Shown one piece after another: positions 10,083-20,416 of a DNA stretch of 64,000 nt; within the stretch, counting starts at the first letter, position 1; every line of letters begins with the position of its first letter. The position numbers and the translations under genes are program-made. The stretch covers positions 1,798,001-1,862,000 of the forward strand of contig JANATF010000005.1 of NCBI GenBank assembly GCA_029449245.1, given 5' to 3'. Source of the stretch: Mortierella alpina (taxonomy: Eukaryota; Mortierellomycota; Mortierellomycetes; Mortierellales; Mortierellaceae). A model generated the notes under the pieces. That model saw only the letters and a program-made list of their open reading frames with translations, searched no databases and was not told the DNA's origin.

Positions 10083-13000
10083 CTATCTCGTGTATCGCGC
10101 CGGCTTGTAAACAGTCTCCCTCCTCGGCCGACCACCTTCCTCCATCATGGCCGCCGCCGTCGCCGTCGTCGTCGTTGTAGTAGTCGTCGTCGGCATCGTT
10201 GTTGTTGTTGCGGGCATGGTCGCCGTGGAAGGCGTCGCTTTCTTGACAGGAGAATTCGCTCTCGAACGTGAACCTGCTCGACTCTTCCGACTCTCGCCTC
10301 CTTCACCCACAGGGTGATGGTGGTGACCCTCCTGTCCCGCTCCTGCTCCTCCTCCTGCTGATGTAGTGGCGGCCGGAACAGCCCATGGTCGATTATCCAT
10401 CATCTCTTTGCCATGGAACACCAACAGTTCCTCGCCTGCCTTGACATCCCGGTTCGTCGTACAAATCACTTGATTGACGGTATTTCCAGCAATAAACGAT
10501 ACATTCCCGTCCGGATCCTCGTTCATGAAATGAAACGGACAGTACAGCATCCCTTGCGGATCCGTATACGGCTGCCCAGACTCATCCGTCGCATCCAGCA
10601 CCGTCCGATGATACATGATCGAGTACTGAGTCGCCATCCCCACCCCGTCCTTGAGTGAATCAAACTCATTCTCGGTCATTGGCACACCAAAATAGAACCC
10701 AAGAGGCGTTCCCACAGGCAGATCCACTACCGCAAAAACGCCATTGCCTGCATTCGGTACCGTCGACGGCCCAACCCGTACAATGTTGGAAAGTTGTGTG
10801 GGCACATGCCGCGTGTCCAGATCCTCAAGACGATATCCAACCTTCCTGTTATTCCTTACAACCTCTTCTTGAGACAATGAACTCGTCATGGCTGTCGTTG
10901 CTGTTGCTGTTGCTGTTGCTGTTGTTGTCCTAGTAGGAGTTGAGGGGCAAGAGGGCGATCCACTAATGCTGTTCGAAGTCTGGATGTCAAGACGTTGCAA
11001 CTTGTCTGCCACCCTCGTGTCCTCTCGGCTACAATTACTGTTGCTCTCCAGCGACGACGCTTGCAGATTGAGTTGCAAAGAGTCGCTCTCGGCCTTGACC
11101 TTCTTGCTGCTGCTGTTGTTGTTGTTGTTGTTGTTGTTGTTACTGCTGCCGCTGCCGCTGGCAGAGTCAAGGTCCAGTCCGACCTCCTCATGATCAGCAC
11201 TCCGCTTCTTGGATTCTGGAGGTGAGTCGGATCGTTTTATGGCTCCAATATCCTGCCTATCGTCCATTGAAGTGGCCAGTAATGCACCCTCCTTGGGGAT
11301 ACCAAAGCACAGAGGCCAGTCGTGCTGCACCAATTGATCCATCCAGCGATTGTACTCGCTCAAGGCCGTGTGAAAGTCCACAGGTTGATACGCGAGTCGG
11401 AAATGAGTACTCCTACTTCCTTCTGGTTTGAACGGAATGAAATACTTGTCGCCATTGTTGGTCAAACAGGCCGACGCCGAGTTCATGGGCGTCTATTATG
11501 AGAAGAGACGGTGGGACAATTGGACGAAAACAAAATAGGCGAAATCCATTGGTGAGTATTTTTTTTTTAAAGCGAGGCATGTTCATAATTTAAAAAAAAT
11601 GATAATTGTCGCAGTGTTGCAATTGGCTGCAGCTTTTTTCTCCTGTCTGGCCCTGAGCAGAAAGCAGAAAGCAGAAAGCAGAAAGCAGAAAGCAGAAAGC
11701 AGAACATTTTTTTTTTTTTTTTTACCTTGCCAGTGAACACCCGAGGGAGGCCCTTCTCGGCACTAAACTTCTTGTCGAGCTCCACGGCCGCCATGATCAA
11801 CTCCTGTCTTGCAGCGGTTCGGTCAGGCATGGCTCGCAAGGCCAGGAACATCATGTATGGCTGAGTGTGCCACCGCGGCTTGAAGTGGGATCGCTGTGGA
11901 GTCATGGCACCAGACCGTGCGAACCCTGGGGAAGGCGGCACACTCGCAGATCCACTCCCAGATGCCTTGGTGGGTGAGGTGGTCGCGGAGCGAAGTCCCG
12001 CATGGAATGGCGAGTCTCGGAGAAGGTCCAGACCTGGCGACGCTGGTGGCGAGACAGGTGGAGTCGCGGTAGAGGTGAGGATGGAGGAAGGGACACGACG
12101 GAAGCGACCCGTGGGTGAAGCATGGGGCTGCACCGAGACGAAGTTACAGGTTAACATCTGAAGCTGGGCATGGAACGAGGATGGAGACGATGGGGAGGAC
12201 GCGGGCGAGGAGGACGGAGGGAAAGGTGAGAAGAAGTAGTCTCCCAGAGAATCCTTGGTACCATTCTTGCCTCGGCCACCACTGCTGGCCTGGTAGTCGC
12301 CCTGACTACGTTTGGCAGTGCGTGGTGTTCGGGGTAGCTTCGGTGCTTTGGTCTGCTTTGGGGTCCGAGGCGTTCTTGCGCTGGTAGGGGTCTTTGGCGG
12401 GTCCTGCTGCTGGTTCTGTGGCAGGTTAGCAGCAGAGGTCGAGATCGAGGGTGGCAAAGGCGGCAAAGGATGTGGAAATGAGCTTGGGGATCGACGCTTG
12501 GTCTGCGGTGACAGTGCGATCGGGGCTAGCCTCGCATTCACATGCACCACTCCCTCGGACATGACCTCGTCTTCTTCTTCCTCTTCCTCGTCTGGGTCCT
12601 CCCTCTCGTGCTTGACTTCTTTGGCGCCGTCGTTTGAGGGGTGTGATTCCAGTGAATGCTGCCCCTCCGGACCTTCAGCGTCAACTTGCATGGACGACGA
12701 GGAGGGCTCACTTTTGGCGGGAAGGGCGGCTGAGGCTGCAGGTGAAAAGGAGGCCTTGGAGGCAAAGTTTGTCACTCGCGAGGTGGCACCCTCCACATCC
12801 ATGTGCCTCGATCCCGACTGCTGCAGGGACTCTGACTTGAATCTGGAACTGTTGGAGGTGGACGACAGCATGGGAGGGGGAGTGGCGAGATCAATGTCCA
12901 TTTCTCGCACATGGTCGAGGTGCTGCTGCTGTTGATGGTGATGCAGGCGAGAGAAAGGAGGCAGCGAGTGAAGAGCAGCAGACGAGGACGAAGCAGGGGC

Positions 13001-13711
13001 AGAGACGGTCTTGGCCATGGCATGAGGTCGAGGCTCTTGAGGCGGTGGAGAGTACTGTGAGCTGTAATGTGATGAGCCATGAGTGCGTCCAAGGTAACTG
13101 GAGTAGTGATCGTCGTGTGATGCGGCCGAGGAGAATGGATGACCGCCTATCCGCACGTCTGCGTCTGCTGCCATGACACTGCGAGCAGCTGCAGGATCCA
13201 TGAACGCAGCGGCACTCAGCATCAGGAGGGTGTCTGCAGCAGCAGAGTCGGTCGAGTAGCGGTGGCCTCTCCGGCCATAGAGCGGGTCTCCTCTCGAGTA
13301 GCTGTTGCTGTTGGGGAGCGAGTGCTGCTGGGTATGGTAAGAGGTTGTCTGGTGCTGGTGGTGCTGCTGCAGGTAGTAGTGGTCCTGAGAATCTGAAGGC
13401 TCATGAGAATAGTGAGGCTCTGGCTCTTTTCTGGATCGATCGTTGTAGTGCAGGTGGTGCTGCCAGTGGGGGTGGTGCTGGTCCATTGTGTATGGAGAAG
13501 AGGAAGAGGAGGAGGAGGAGAATGTCGAAGAGTTGGCGGGGAAGCGATAGGAGGGAGGAGAGGCGGCTATGGAGGACGAGGCAGAGGAGGACGGCAACAG
13601 CTGCAGCGGTGCGGAGGAGGAGGAAGGCAGGGCAAGAGGAAGAGAAGGCGCGGTGGGGGCAGGCGACGGCGATGTCTCCTTTGCGGTATAGGTGGGTTGA
13701 GCGGTGGGCAT
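10083..13711 (-). CDS. PR/SET-domain protein with long disordered N-terminus
   Basis: Two exons, complement(10083..11492, 11726..13711), give 1131 residues. The halves are one gene: exon 1 ends in GLPRVFTGK before a gtaaaa donor, and exon 2 opens with TPMNSASACLTNNG in phase 0 after an ataatag acceptor. Residues 1-610 are disordered (Ser, Pro, His, Gln). The splice sits inside an ordered block of about 100 residues (FKPRWHTQPYMMFLALRAMP onward). The SET core lies at about 905-1030 with GNGVFAVVDLPVGTPLGFYFG and GEELLVFHGKE. The usual NHSC pocket motif is replaced by FMNEDPDGN, closer to animal PR domains than to classical SET lysine methyltransferases, so activity cannot be assumed. A poly-Asn run precedes the SET core and the last 100 residues are low complexity. 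A role in chromatin is an inference. ORF upstream of 13711 is repeat-derived and excluded. Confidence 0.8.
11657..11705. repeat. Seven copies of heptamer GCAGAAA inside the SET-gene intron
   Basis: Six exact GCAGAAA units and a seventh ending in C lie head to tail, followed by a 16-17 base T tract. On the coding (minus) strand the tract reads TTTCTGC repeats, just downstream of the donor and its A-rich start. The whole array is within the 233-bp intron 11493..11725. Confidence 0.9.
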
Positions 13712-13920
13712 CGTTGGCAAGCAAGATGGAGTGTGCGAGATCGAATCGTGGAGCGGATCCACGAGCAGAGTGCAGCTGGAAGCGTATGGGCAAAAGGGGA
13801 AAAGGAGAGAGGAAGGGGAAGTCGAATGAGGAGAGAGCGAGAAGGGGGGGAGGAATGCGACAGAGGACGAGGACGAGGAGGAAAAAGAAAGAGGAAAAAG
13901 AAAGAGGACAAGGACGTAAT

Positions 13921-13977
13921 GATGCAAAGGGATGCAAGGGATGCAAAGGGATGCAAAGGGATGCAAAGGGATGCAGG
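13921..13977. repeat. Tandem decamer GATGCAAAGG upstream of the SET gene
   Basis: Six units of 8-10 bases (GATGCAAAGG with one 9-base and one truncated copy). It lies in the 5' flank of the SET gene among purine-rich sequence (13800-13915) and a second tandem block built on GAGAGTGCAGT and TTAGAGGAGAGA (about 14055-14150). Confidence 0.85.
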
Positions 13978-14205
13978 GACAAGAAGCGGAATGCAGCTGC
14001 AACAACAGAGCACTGCAAAGGGGAACAATCGTGTGCTCAACAGCAAAGGGCAGTGTGTGCAGTGAGAGTGCAGTGAGAGTGCAGTGAGTGAGAGAGATTA
14101 GAGGAGAGATTAGAAGAGATTAGAGGAGAGATTAGAGGAGAGAGCGGAGGAGAGGAATGGGAGTCCGTTTTTTTGATGCATCCATCAATTGCTGGGAGGA
14201 AGGGG

Positions 14206-14238
<33 letters not shown>

Positions 14239-14391
14239 GCAAAGCCACTTTGTCAACTGGGCTCCCTCTCCATTGATTCATGGGTCTGGCTGCATCTTGC
14301 GTGTGCGTGTGTGTGTGTAAGTGTGTCTGCATCGGAGTGTGGGTGAGTGTGTGTCTGCATCGGAGTGTGTATGTGTGTGTGTGTGTGCAAA
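14206..14391. repeat. A30 tract and (TG)n microsatellites
   Basis: Thirty consecutive A at 14206-14235 are followed by interrupted TG/GTGTGT tracts at about 14298-14391, including two copies of a GTGTCTGCATCGGAGTGT block. This is the 3' flank of the methyltransferase gene and the distal 5' flank of the SET gene. No gene is supported between 13712 and 14619. Confidence 0.85.
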
Positions 14392-14619
14392 TGTGGATTC
14401 GAATGAGAGGAGAGTGAGAGAGAGAAACATGCAAGAACAGACAGACATACACTTGCTCTCTCTCTTCTGGGCAAGGGCTATGTGCCTCTATTATAGACAC
14501 ACACTCACCATCGACCCGTTTGCCACCAAGTTATCCAAGTCATCCAAGTCATGCAAAAAATACTCTTTAGAATGATAGAATGATAGAATGACTGAATGAT
14601 AAAATGCCGTGGTAGAAAA

Positions 14620-17600
14620 TTAGAATCTGCTCCGCCGCTTCTTCTGCTTCGCCCTGCGCTTGCGTGCCCTTTCCTTCTGCTTGCGGGACTCGCCCGCTTT
14701 CTCGGCATCCTCGGTGTCGAGACCGTCGTGCCTGTGGACCTGGACCTCGTCCCTTGATCCTTCCTCATCCTCGTCCTCATCTTCAATATCATCATTATCG
14801 TCCTTGTCATCCTCACCCTCCACGCTACTCACGCTGGCACGAACAGCCGCAAGTGGCACAACGGCTTCAAAGGTCTGCAACTCTGGCTCAGACGGATCCA
14901 CGGCGTCCGCAACAGCAAGAGTGTCACTTGCCGGGACCACCTCCTCTTCCTTGGACTCCTCCGCAAATGGAGAAATATCGGCTTGATCCGCGACTAAAGC
15001 CGGAGGGGGCACCATTGGTAGTTCCTGCAATGGCACGCAGGACTCGCCCTTGTCCACCTCCTGACGCTCAATGTGACGCGCCTCGGTCTCTTGGTCCTGT
15101 AGATCCTCAACAACCTCAAGGCTCCTAGTGTGCATCACCGATCCTGCCTGATCAAATACAACTTTCGAGTCGTTCTCAGCCTCGGCCACCACGGATGGGC
15201 CACTCTCGTCAGGAGCCATCATCACCAGAACCTCCTCGTCTTCGTTCCCTTTCTCGTTGTCATCTTCCACATTCTCATTCTCATCCACGTCCACGGCAAG
15301 CATCTGAAGCTGACTCTCGTCCACGACCGAGTCCTCGGTCCTTTCAGAACGTGCAGAGTCAACGTCTTCTCCCATCGACACGCGATTGATAATATCGATC
15401 GTGTGTTCTTGATCCAACGACTCGTCATCGCCTAATGCCATCCCCTCCTGGCTTACATGTTCAACCTTGGCACTAAAGGACTCCACGCTCTTGCCTGTCG
15501 ACTCCTGCGATGAAATGGCGACCTGGTACTCTGGCACAACACCCACCATGCCCTCGGGCGACTGCGACTGGGTTGCCAACTCTACTTCTTCCTGCTCTTC
15601 TCTTTGGGACTGAGCCTCTTCGCTGTCAATGTCCTGAAGAACAATGACAATCTCAGATCCCTCGTCGTCATCGTCATCGTCGTTGTCGTCATCATTGCCG
15701 GCATCTTTAGAGCTCTCGGCCATAATACCCGCCGGTGTGCCGTCTGCAGTGGAAAGCTGGCTATGTTCAGGCTGTTCAGGATGTTGCTCGGAGGATGTTG
15801 CTGTGAACGATGTAGGAGCATCGGATTCTGGATCCATTGAGCGAGAAAGCTGCTCCTGCTGCTGCTCGGGACCATGGTGATGTGCATGCTGCTCATGATC
15901 AACCTCTTCCTCGGCTTGCCTCTGAAGTTTGGCCACCAAAGACGAGCCTGCGACAACAGCTGCGCCCATACCAGCCGATGCACCTGCAACAGATGGCGAG
16001 AGCACCTTTGAAAGGAGACTGGGCTTGCGCTTGATCGTGTTGGTGTGCAACTGTTGTTGTGGCGGTTGCTGCTGTTGCTGCTGTTGCTGTTGCTGTTGAT
16101 GGTGTTGATGATGGTAATGATTGGACGAGTACGGAACCGGAACTTGGCTAAAGTAGTCTGTCTCAAAGCGGGCCCTGTTGCCACCTTCCTCTGGGCCGTC
16201 TGCATGCGGAGTAGGAGGCTGTTGCGGACTACCCAAACCGCTCTGGACAGATCCCTGACGTTTATAGGCAGCAAAGGCGTTATTGTTGCGTGGGGATTCC
16301 GGCCCGCTCGCAATCGATCCAGGGGTTCCAACAGCATGACCTCCTCCAGAAACACTGTTGTTCCTGTTCGAAGCTCTGGAGCTACTCCGGATTGACAGGG
16401 CTGCGATGGATGTGGGCGTTGGTGGCACTGCAGAAGAACTAGGGCTCAACACAGGGGACGCTTGTCCTTGACCGTTGGTTCGATTGAAGGTCTCGAGGGC
16501 ATCTTGGGTCAAGAATGCAAGGGGTGCTCCTGTGTCTATTTCCTGATTGGCACTGGTCGCTGTCTCACCCACCATGGCCTTTGCGCTTTCAGCTGTCAAA
16601 GACCCAGACGAAAGGTACCTCTGATGAAGGTTCGGCGACGAAATCTTTTCACGGAGCGTGCTGGCAAGTCGACGATTCTTGGATTGGTTATCATTCAAGT
16701 TGCCAGTCGGCTGCTTCGACCCCTGATCCCTTGGGGTGCTTGACCCAAATGTCGTCGCGGACACCAGCGAGAACGTGGAAGTGGACGCCATGTTGGGTTG
16801 AGGGCTCAAAATCTCCTGTTCCAACTGCTGCAGCAACAACACTTGCTTTAGTTCAACCAGGTCCACCTTCTGGGCATACACGATATAAAAGTTGTTGTAA
16901 GATCGCATATCCTTGTTGGGAGTAAGTGACGAGGGTGAGGTCGACATAAGAGTCGAGTGTGGCACGGCCGCAGACTGGCTAGTAGCCAAAGCATCCTTGG
17001 ACAGTTGCTGGACCAAACGCGACCATGCCGTGCGTGCGCAATAGCTCTGGTCGATATTCGTGGCCTGTGCACCTCCTGCAGCCTGCTGTTGCTGCTGCTG
17101 CATTTCCAGCTGACACTGTCGATGGTACTGATCTATGACCAACCCCGAAAGAGCCGCATCGACCATCATGGGTTCAAGTTCCCTCAAGAACGCCGTGAAA
17201 CTCTGTTGCCAGAGCTCGCCGACCTTGCCGCCCCAAGGGCCGAATGGGAGTGAGATCTTGGTAGCCTTTAGGAAAGTCAGTCCATAGAGCTCATCAGCAG
17301 CTGCATTGTTGGCTCTGCCTTCCTGGTGATCGGGTGCCGCGGCACTCACTGTGGCATCACTATACTCCTTGAGAAACCTAGGCAGGGTCTTGACCAAGTC
17401 TGGGTCCATGTTACTGTGGATCAGTCCCGTTTTGATCTATAAGTCATCATCAATGGCGCATACATTGTAAGTACATCTACATCCATTTCTCACCTGTAAA
17501 TTGAGATAGGATACAAAAGACAGAGTCGACAAATGGGCGCAATAACTTACCCATTCGTTGATGTGCGTGCCGGGCTGGGTCGCCTTCTTGATGCATGGGT

Positions 17601-19905
17601 CCATATCCACAAATTCAATCCAACCATTCTTCTTGGTCACTCGCACCAGTTCGTTCAAAAGCCCCGGAAAGCTGTTCAAAGGGTAGCCCCAGAGGACGAG
17701 GCGCACATGACAGTAGTCGAACGTATTATCGGGGAAGGGTAATCCCTGAGTGATATCCGCTCTGTGAAAGAAGCAATTACTCGGCATTGAATCGGAAGCG
17801 CTAGGTGTCATTGGCGCATTCGAGGCGATTCCAGAGGTCCCAGCAGGCGAGGATTCCGACGTCGTGGGCGAGTTTTTGTTGGACGACGACGATTTCGATG
17901 CAGGAACTCGATGACGGCGGCGGCGAGTTGGGATAGACATATCCACGCCATGAATCTCGGTCATTGGAAACTCGACCGCCATGTCTTTCATCCACACTCC
18001 AGCTCCACACCCAACTAGCAAAAAAAAAAAAGGCAAGACAAGAGGAGTGAGAAAGACAGCGTCTCAAGAAATCATAAACAGGTACAGAAGGTGATCAGAA
18101 TGAGTAAACGTACCATCAAGAACAGACCCCAGATCCAACTTATTAAGAGGTGCACAGTAGTTGCCCTTGAAGAAATACTTAAGCAAGGCATGCTGCTGTG
18201 CCTGTTGTTCCTGATGCCGCTGAGCCAATTGCTCAGGTGTCGGCGTGGCAGTTCGCTCATCCAAGGGCGCACCGGATTCATGTGCAGCAGGCGAATGGTT
18301 GAACAACATCATGACAGAGTCGCGGTTCACAACATCCTGAAGTCCAGAACCCTCGGTCTGATCTTCCATCCATTGATAGTTGGCGGTGCTGATCGATGAC
18401 ATGGACTCGCGTGCTGAAGATCCCGCTGTCCTGCTATGGAAGGCTCTGCTTCTGATGGCTGTCAAAGATGTGGCCGACAATGGCTGCACCCATCCTTGCT
18501 GTTGTTGCTCATAATTAATATTTCCAGAGGCTTTGCCCAATGGAGGAGTCGATCTCGGTGATGATGGCTGGTGCGAGGTGGAGGCCGATAGATAAGGGCT
18601 CGAGGGCTGACTCATGCCCACAAGACTTGGGCTACCACCCCCGACAGCAACAGCACTCAGAGACAATTCGGATGCATTCCTGCTGCCAGAGCGACTAGTC
18701 TTGTTCTCCGAGCTATCCTCTTCTCCAGAGCCTCCGCCTCTGCGACGTCTCGATCCCGCCAACGAAAGGGTTGAGGCATTATCATCCAATCCGTCTTGCT
18801 GCGGCTGCATCAAGAACGTGCGTTGCTGATGGGGCGACGATCGAGAGTGGGTAGAACCCGGTTCCGGATGGACCGTATTGTTCCTGCGAGACCGTTGTCT
18901 CGTTAATCCTAGGCTTGTCTGAGAGGCATTCGATGAGGACGAGGAAATGGTGGAGCTAGCAAATGTGGAGCCGGAAACTGGCTTGTGCTTGCGAGCGACG
19001 CCCCCATTCCCCGAGGAGGTCAGGCTAGTAGAGCTGTTGTTGCTGTTGGTACGCACCAAGCCGAACTCATTCTTGCGACCCTCGACGGCGGCGGCATTGC
19101 GCAAGCTCTCTCGCCAGAGTCGTTGCGGCTCCTGGATGGGCGAGGTTGCGGAATGAGGCGGTGATGGGAATGCAGGCGAGTCGACCGATGGCCGCGGTGG
19201 TGGTGAGGTGGGCGCCTGAGGTGATGGAGACGAGGGCGAGGTCAACTGTGCAGAGACAGGGAGCGAGGGAACCGGAGCCTTGTATGCACCCGATCTCAAC
19301 CGTGGCGGTTCCAAGTAGGGGTTCAGTTGCTGCTGCTGATAACGGTTCGAGTCGAGGCCCTGTCTCGGATGCTGGGACCGCGGGGGCAGCTGTTCCGTCG
19401 GGTGCGAGTCATACAGCAGCTCTCTGTTGTATTGGATGCCGCTCGAGGCGAGAGTGGGCTCGATGATCGGCGCGCTAATGTGCAAGACCTGTCCTTGTCG
19501 CCGAGAGCCCTTGCTGTCCAGGGTCTCGTCCTCACGCTGGAACTGAGAGCTCTTGCGACCACGGAGCAGCGAGAACGAGGGTCTGCCGGCGGAGGTGCTT
19601 GTCCTGGGCTGGCTCATGTTGCTCTGCTGGGGAACGCTGCTGTTGCCGCTATTCCTTGCGCTCCTGTCAAGAATGAGCTTGACGGCACCCTGATCCTGGC
19701 CATCGGCAAAGCTTGTGTAGTGCTGACCGCTGTTTCCTTCGCCCCACTGCGGGTTCTGAGGCTGAGAGAGACCCTCGGCGACGGAGTGGCGCCTCGGGTG
19801 CAGGAAGCTGGCCTTTTTGGCCTTTGCGGGAGTGGTAACGGACGAGGTCGACTGGCGGTTCTTCTTTTTAGTCTTTGCCTTTGACTTTGAGAGCGAAGAG
19901 CCCAT
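14620..19905 (-). CDS. Large SAM-dependent methyltransferase with Src-like N-terminus
   Basis: Three exons, complement(14620..17436, 17551..18014, 18114..19905), give 1690 residues. The first junction rebuilds motif I, GSVLDVGCGAGVW (about residues 593-604), the second joins THINEW to IKTGLIHSNMDPDL; both keep frame. The class I Rossmann methyltransferase spans about 575-870: motif I, the acidic strand end GVDMS, ADITQGLPFPDNTFDYCH, then LVRVTKKNGWIEFVDMD, and after the last intron LPFGPWGGKVGELW. This matches the fungal methyltransferase family with an LPxGPWGGKVG block. About 50 Ser/Pro/Asn-rich residues are inserted between the GVDMS strand and the next strand. The 570-residue N-terminal arm is Ser-rich; it begins MGSSLSKSKAKTKKKN, a strong N-myristoylation and polybasic signal. 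The C-terminal 800 residues are disordered, with poly-Gln, long acidic stretches and a basic Lys/Arg tail. Substrate unknown. Confidence 0.82.
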
Positions 19906-20416
19906 GCTGACGAGTGTTGCGGATACACACTATCCGTGCGCAGGATCAAGGGCTCTCGGTGGGGATGGGGTACGGCTGGTGCGAGAAGGAAACGAAGCAC
20001 CAGCAGAAGAGGGTTGAGGAGGGGCGTGTGTGCGTGTGTGCGCGGTGTGGTGTTGTGTGGGCGAGAGGGCGGATGAGCATGAAAGGCGGAGGAAAAGGAA
20101 AAAAGAAAACAACGTTGACTTATGAGACCTGGATGACTTCACCTCTTTTTTTTTATCCTTCCCGCCATTTTTTTATCGTCAGCTTCAAAGAAACGGCTCT
20201 TGCGTGTGGCTTGCCCACGGCGACCAGCAAACTCAATCGGCTGCAACCGCCAACCGGCTCCCAAACATGGCCACAGAGATCGGCCAAACCCTTTTTTTAC
20301 GCAAGACAGCGAAGACAGAGGACCGCTCTGCCCGCTCAAGGAGTCAGTGTGCTCTTGGCTCTGGAGGAGGGGGAGATTATATATATCATTGCACGCGCTG
20401 TGTCTATCTTGTCGAT
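19906..20416. other. Promoter region of methyltransferase, 3' flank of nucleotidase
   Basis: 511 bp between two minus-strand genes. It has T-rich patches near 20148-20175 and an A/T-rich tatatatat-like box near 20380-20388. No gene is supported; open frames here are extensions of shadows. Confidence 0.45.

Noticed and set aside
13712-14005. Upstream in-frame extension of the SET protein
   Set aside because: The extra residues come from low-complexity and GATGCAAAGG repeats; the Met at 13711 starts the first non-repeat sequence.
13921-14150. CRISPR-like direct repeats
   Set aside because: Units are contiguous 8-12 bp tandem repeats without unique spacers, in a eukaryotic genome.
17437-18036. 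Separate small methyltransferase gene between two large ORFs
   Set aside because: Splice sites on both sides restore motif I and the C-terminal part of the same fold in frame, so the three ORFs are one gene.
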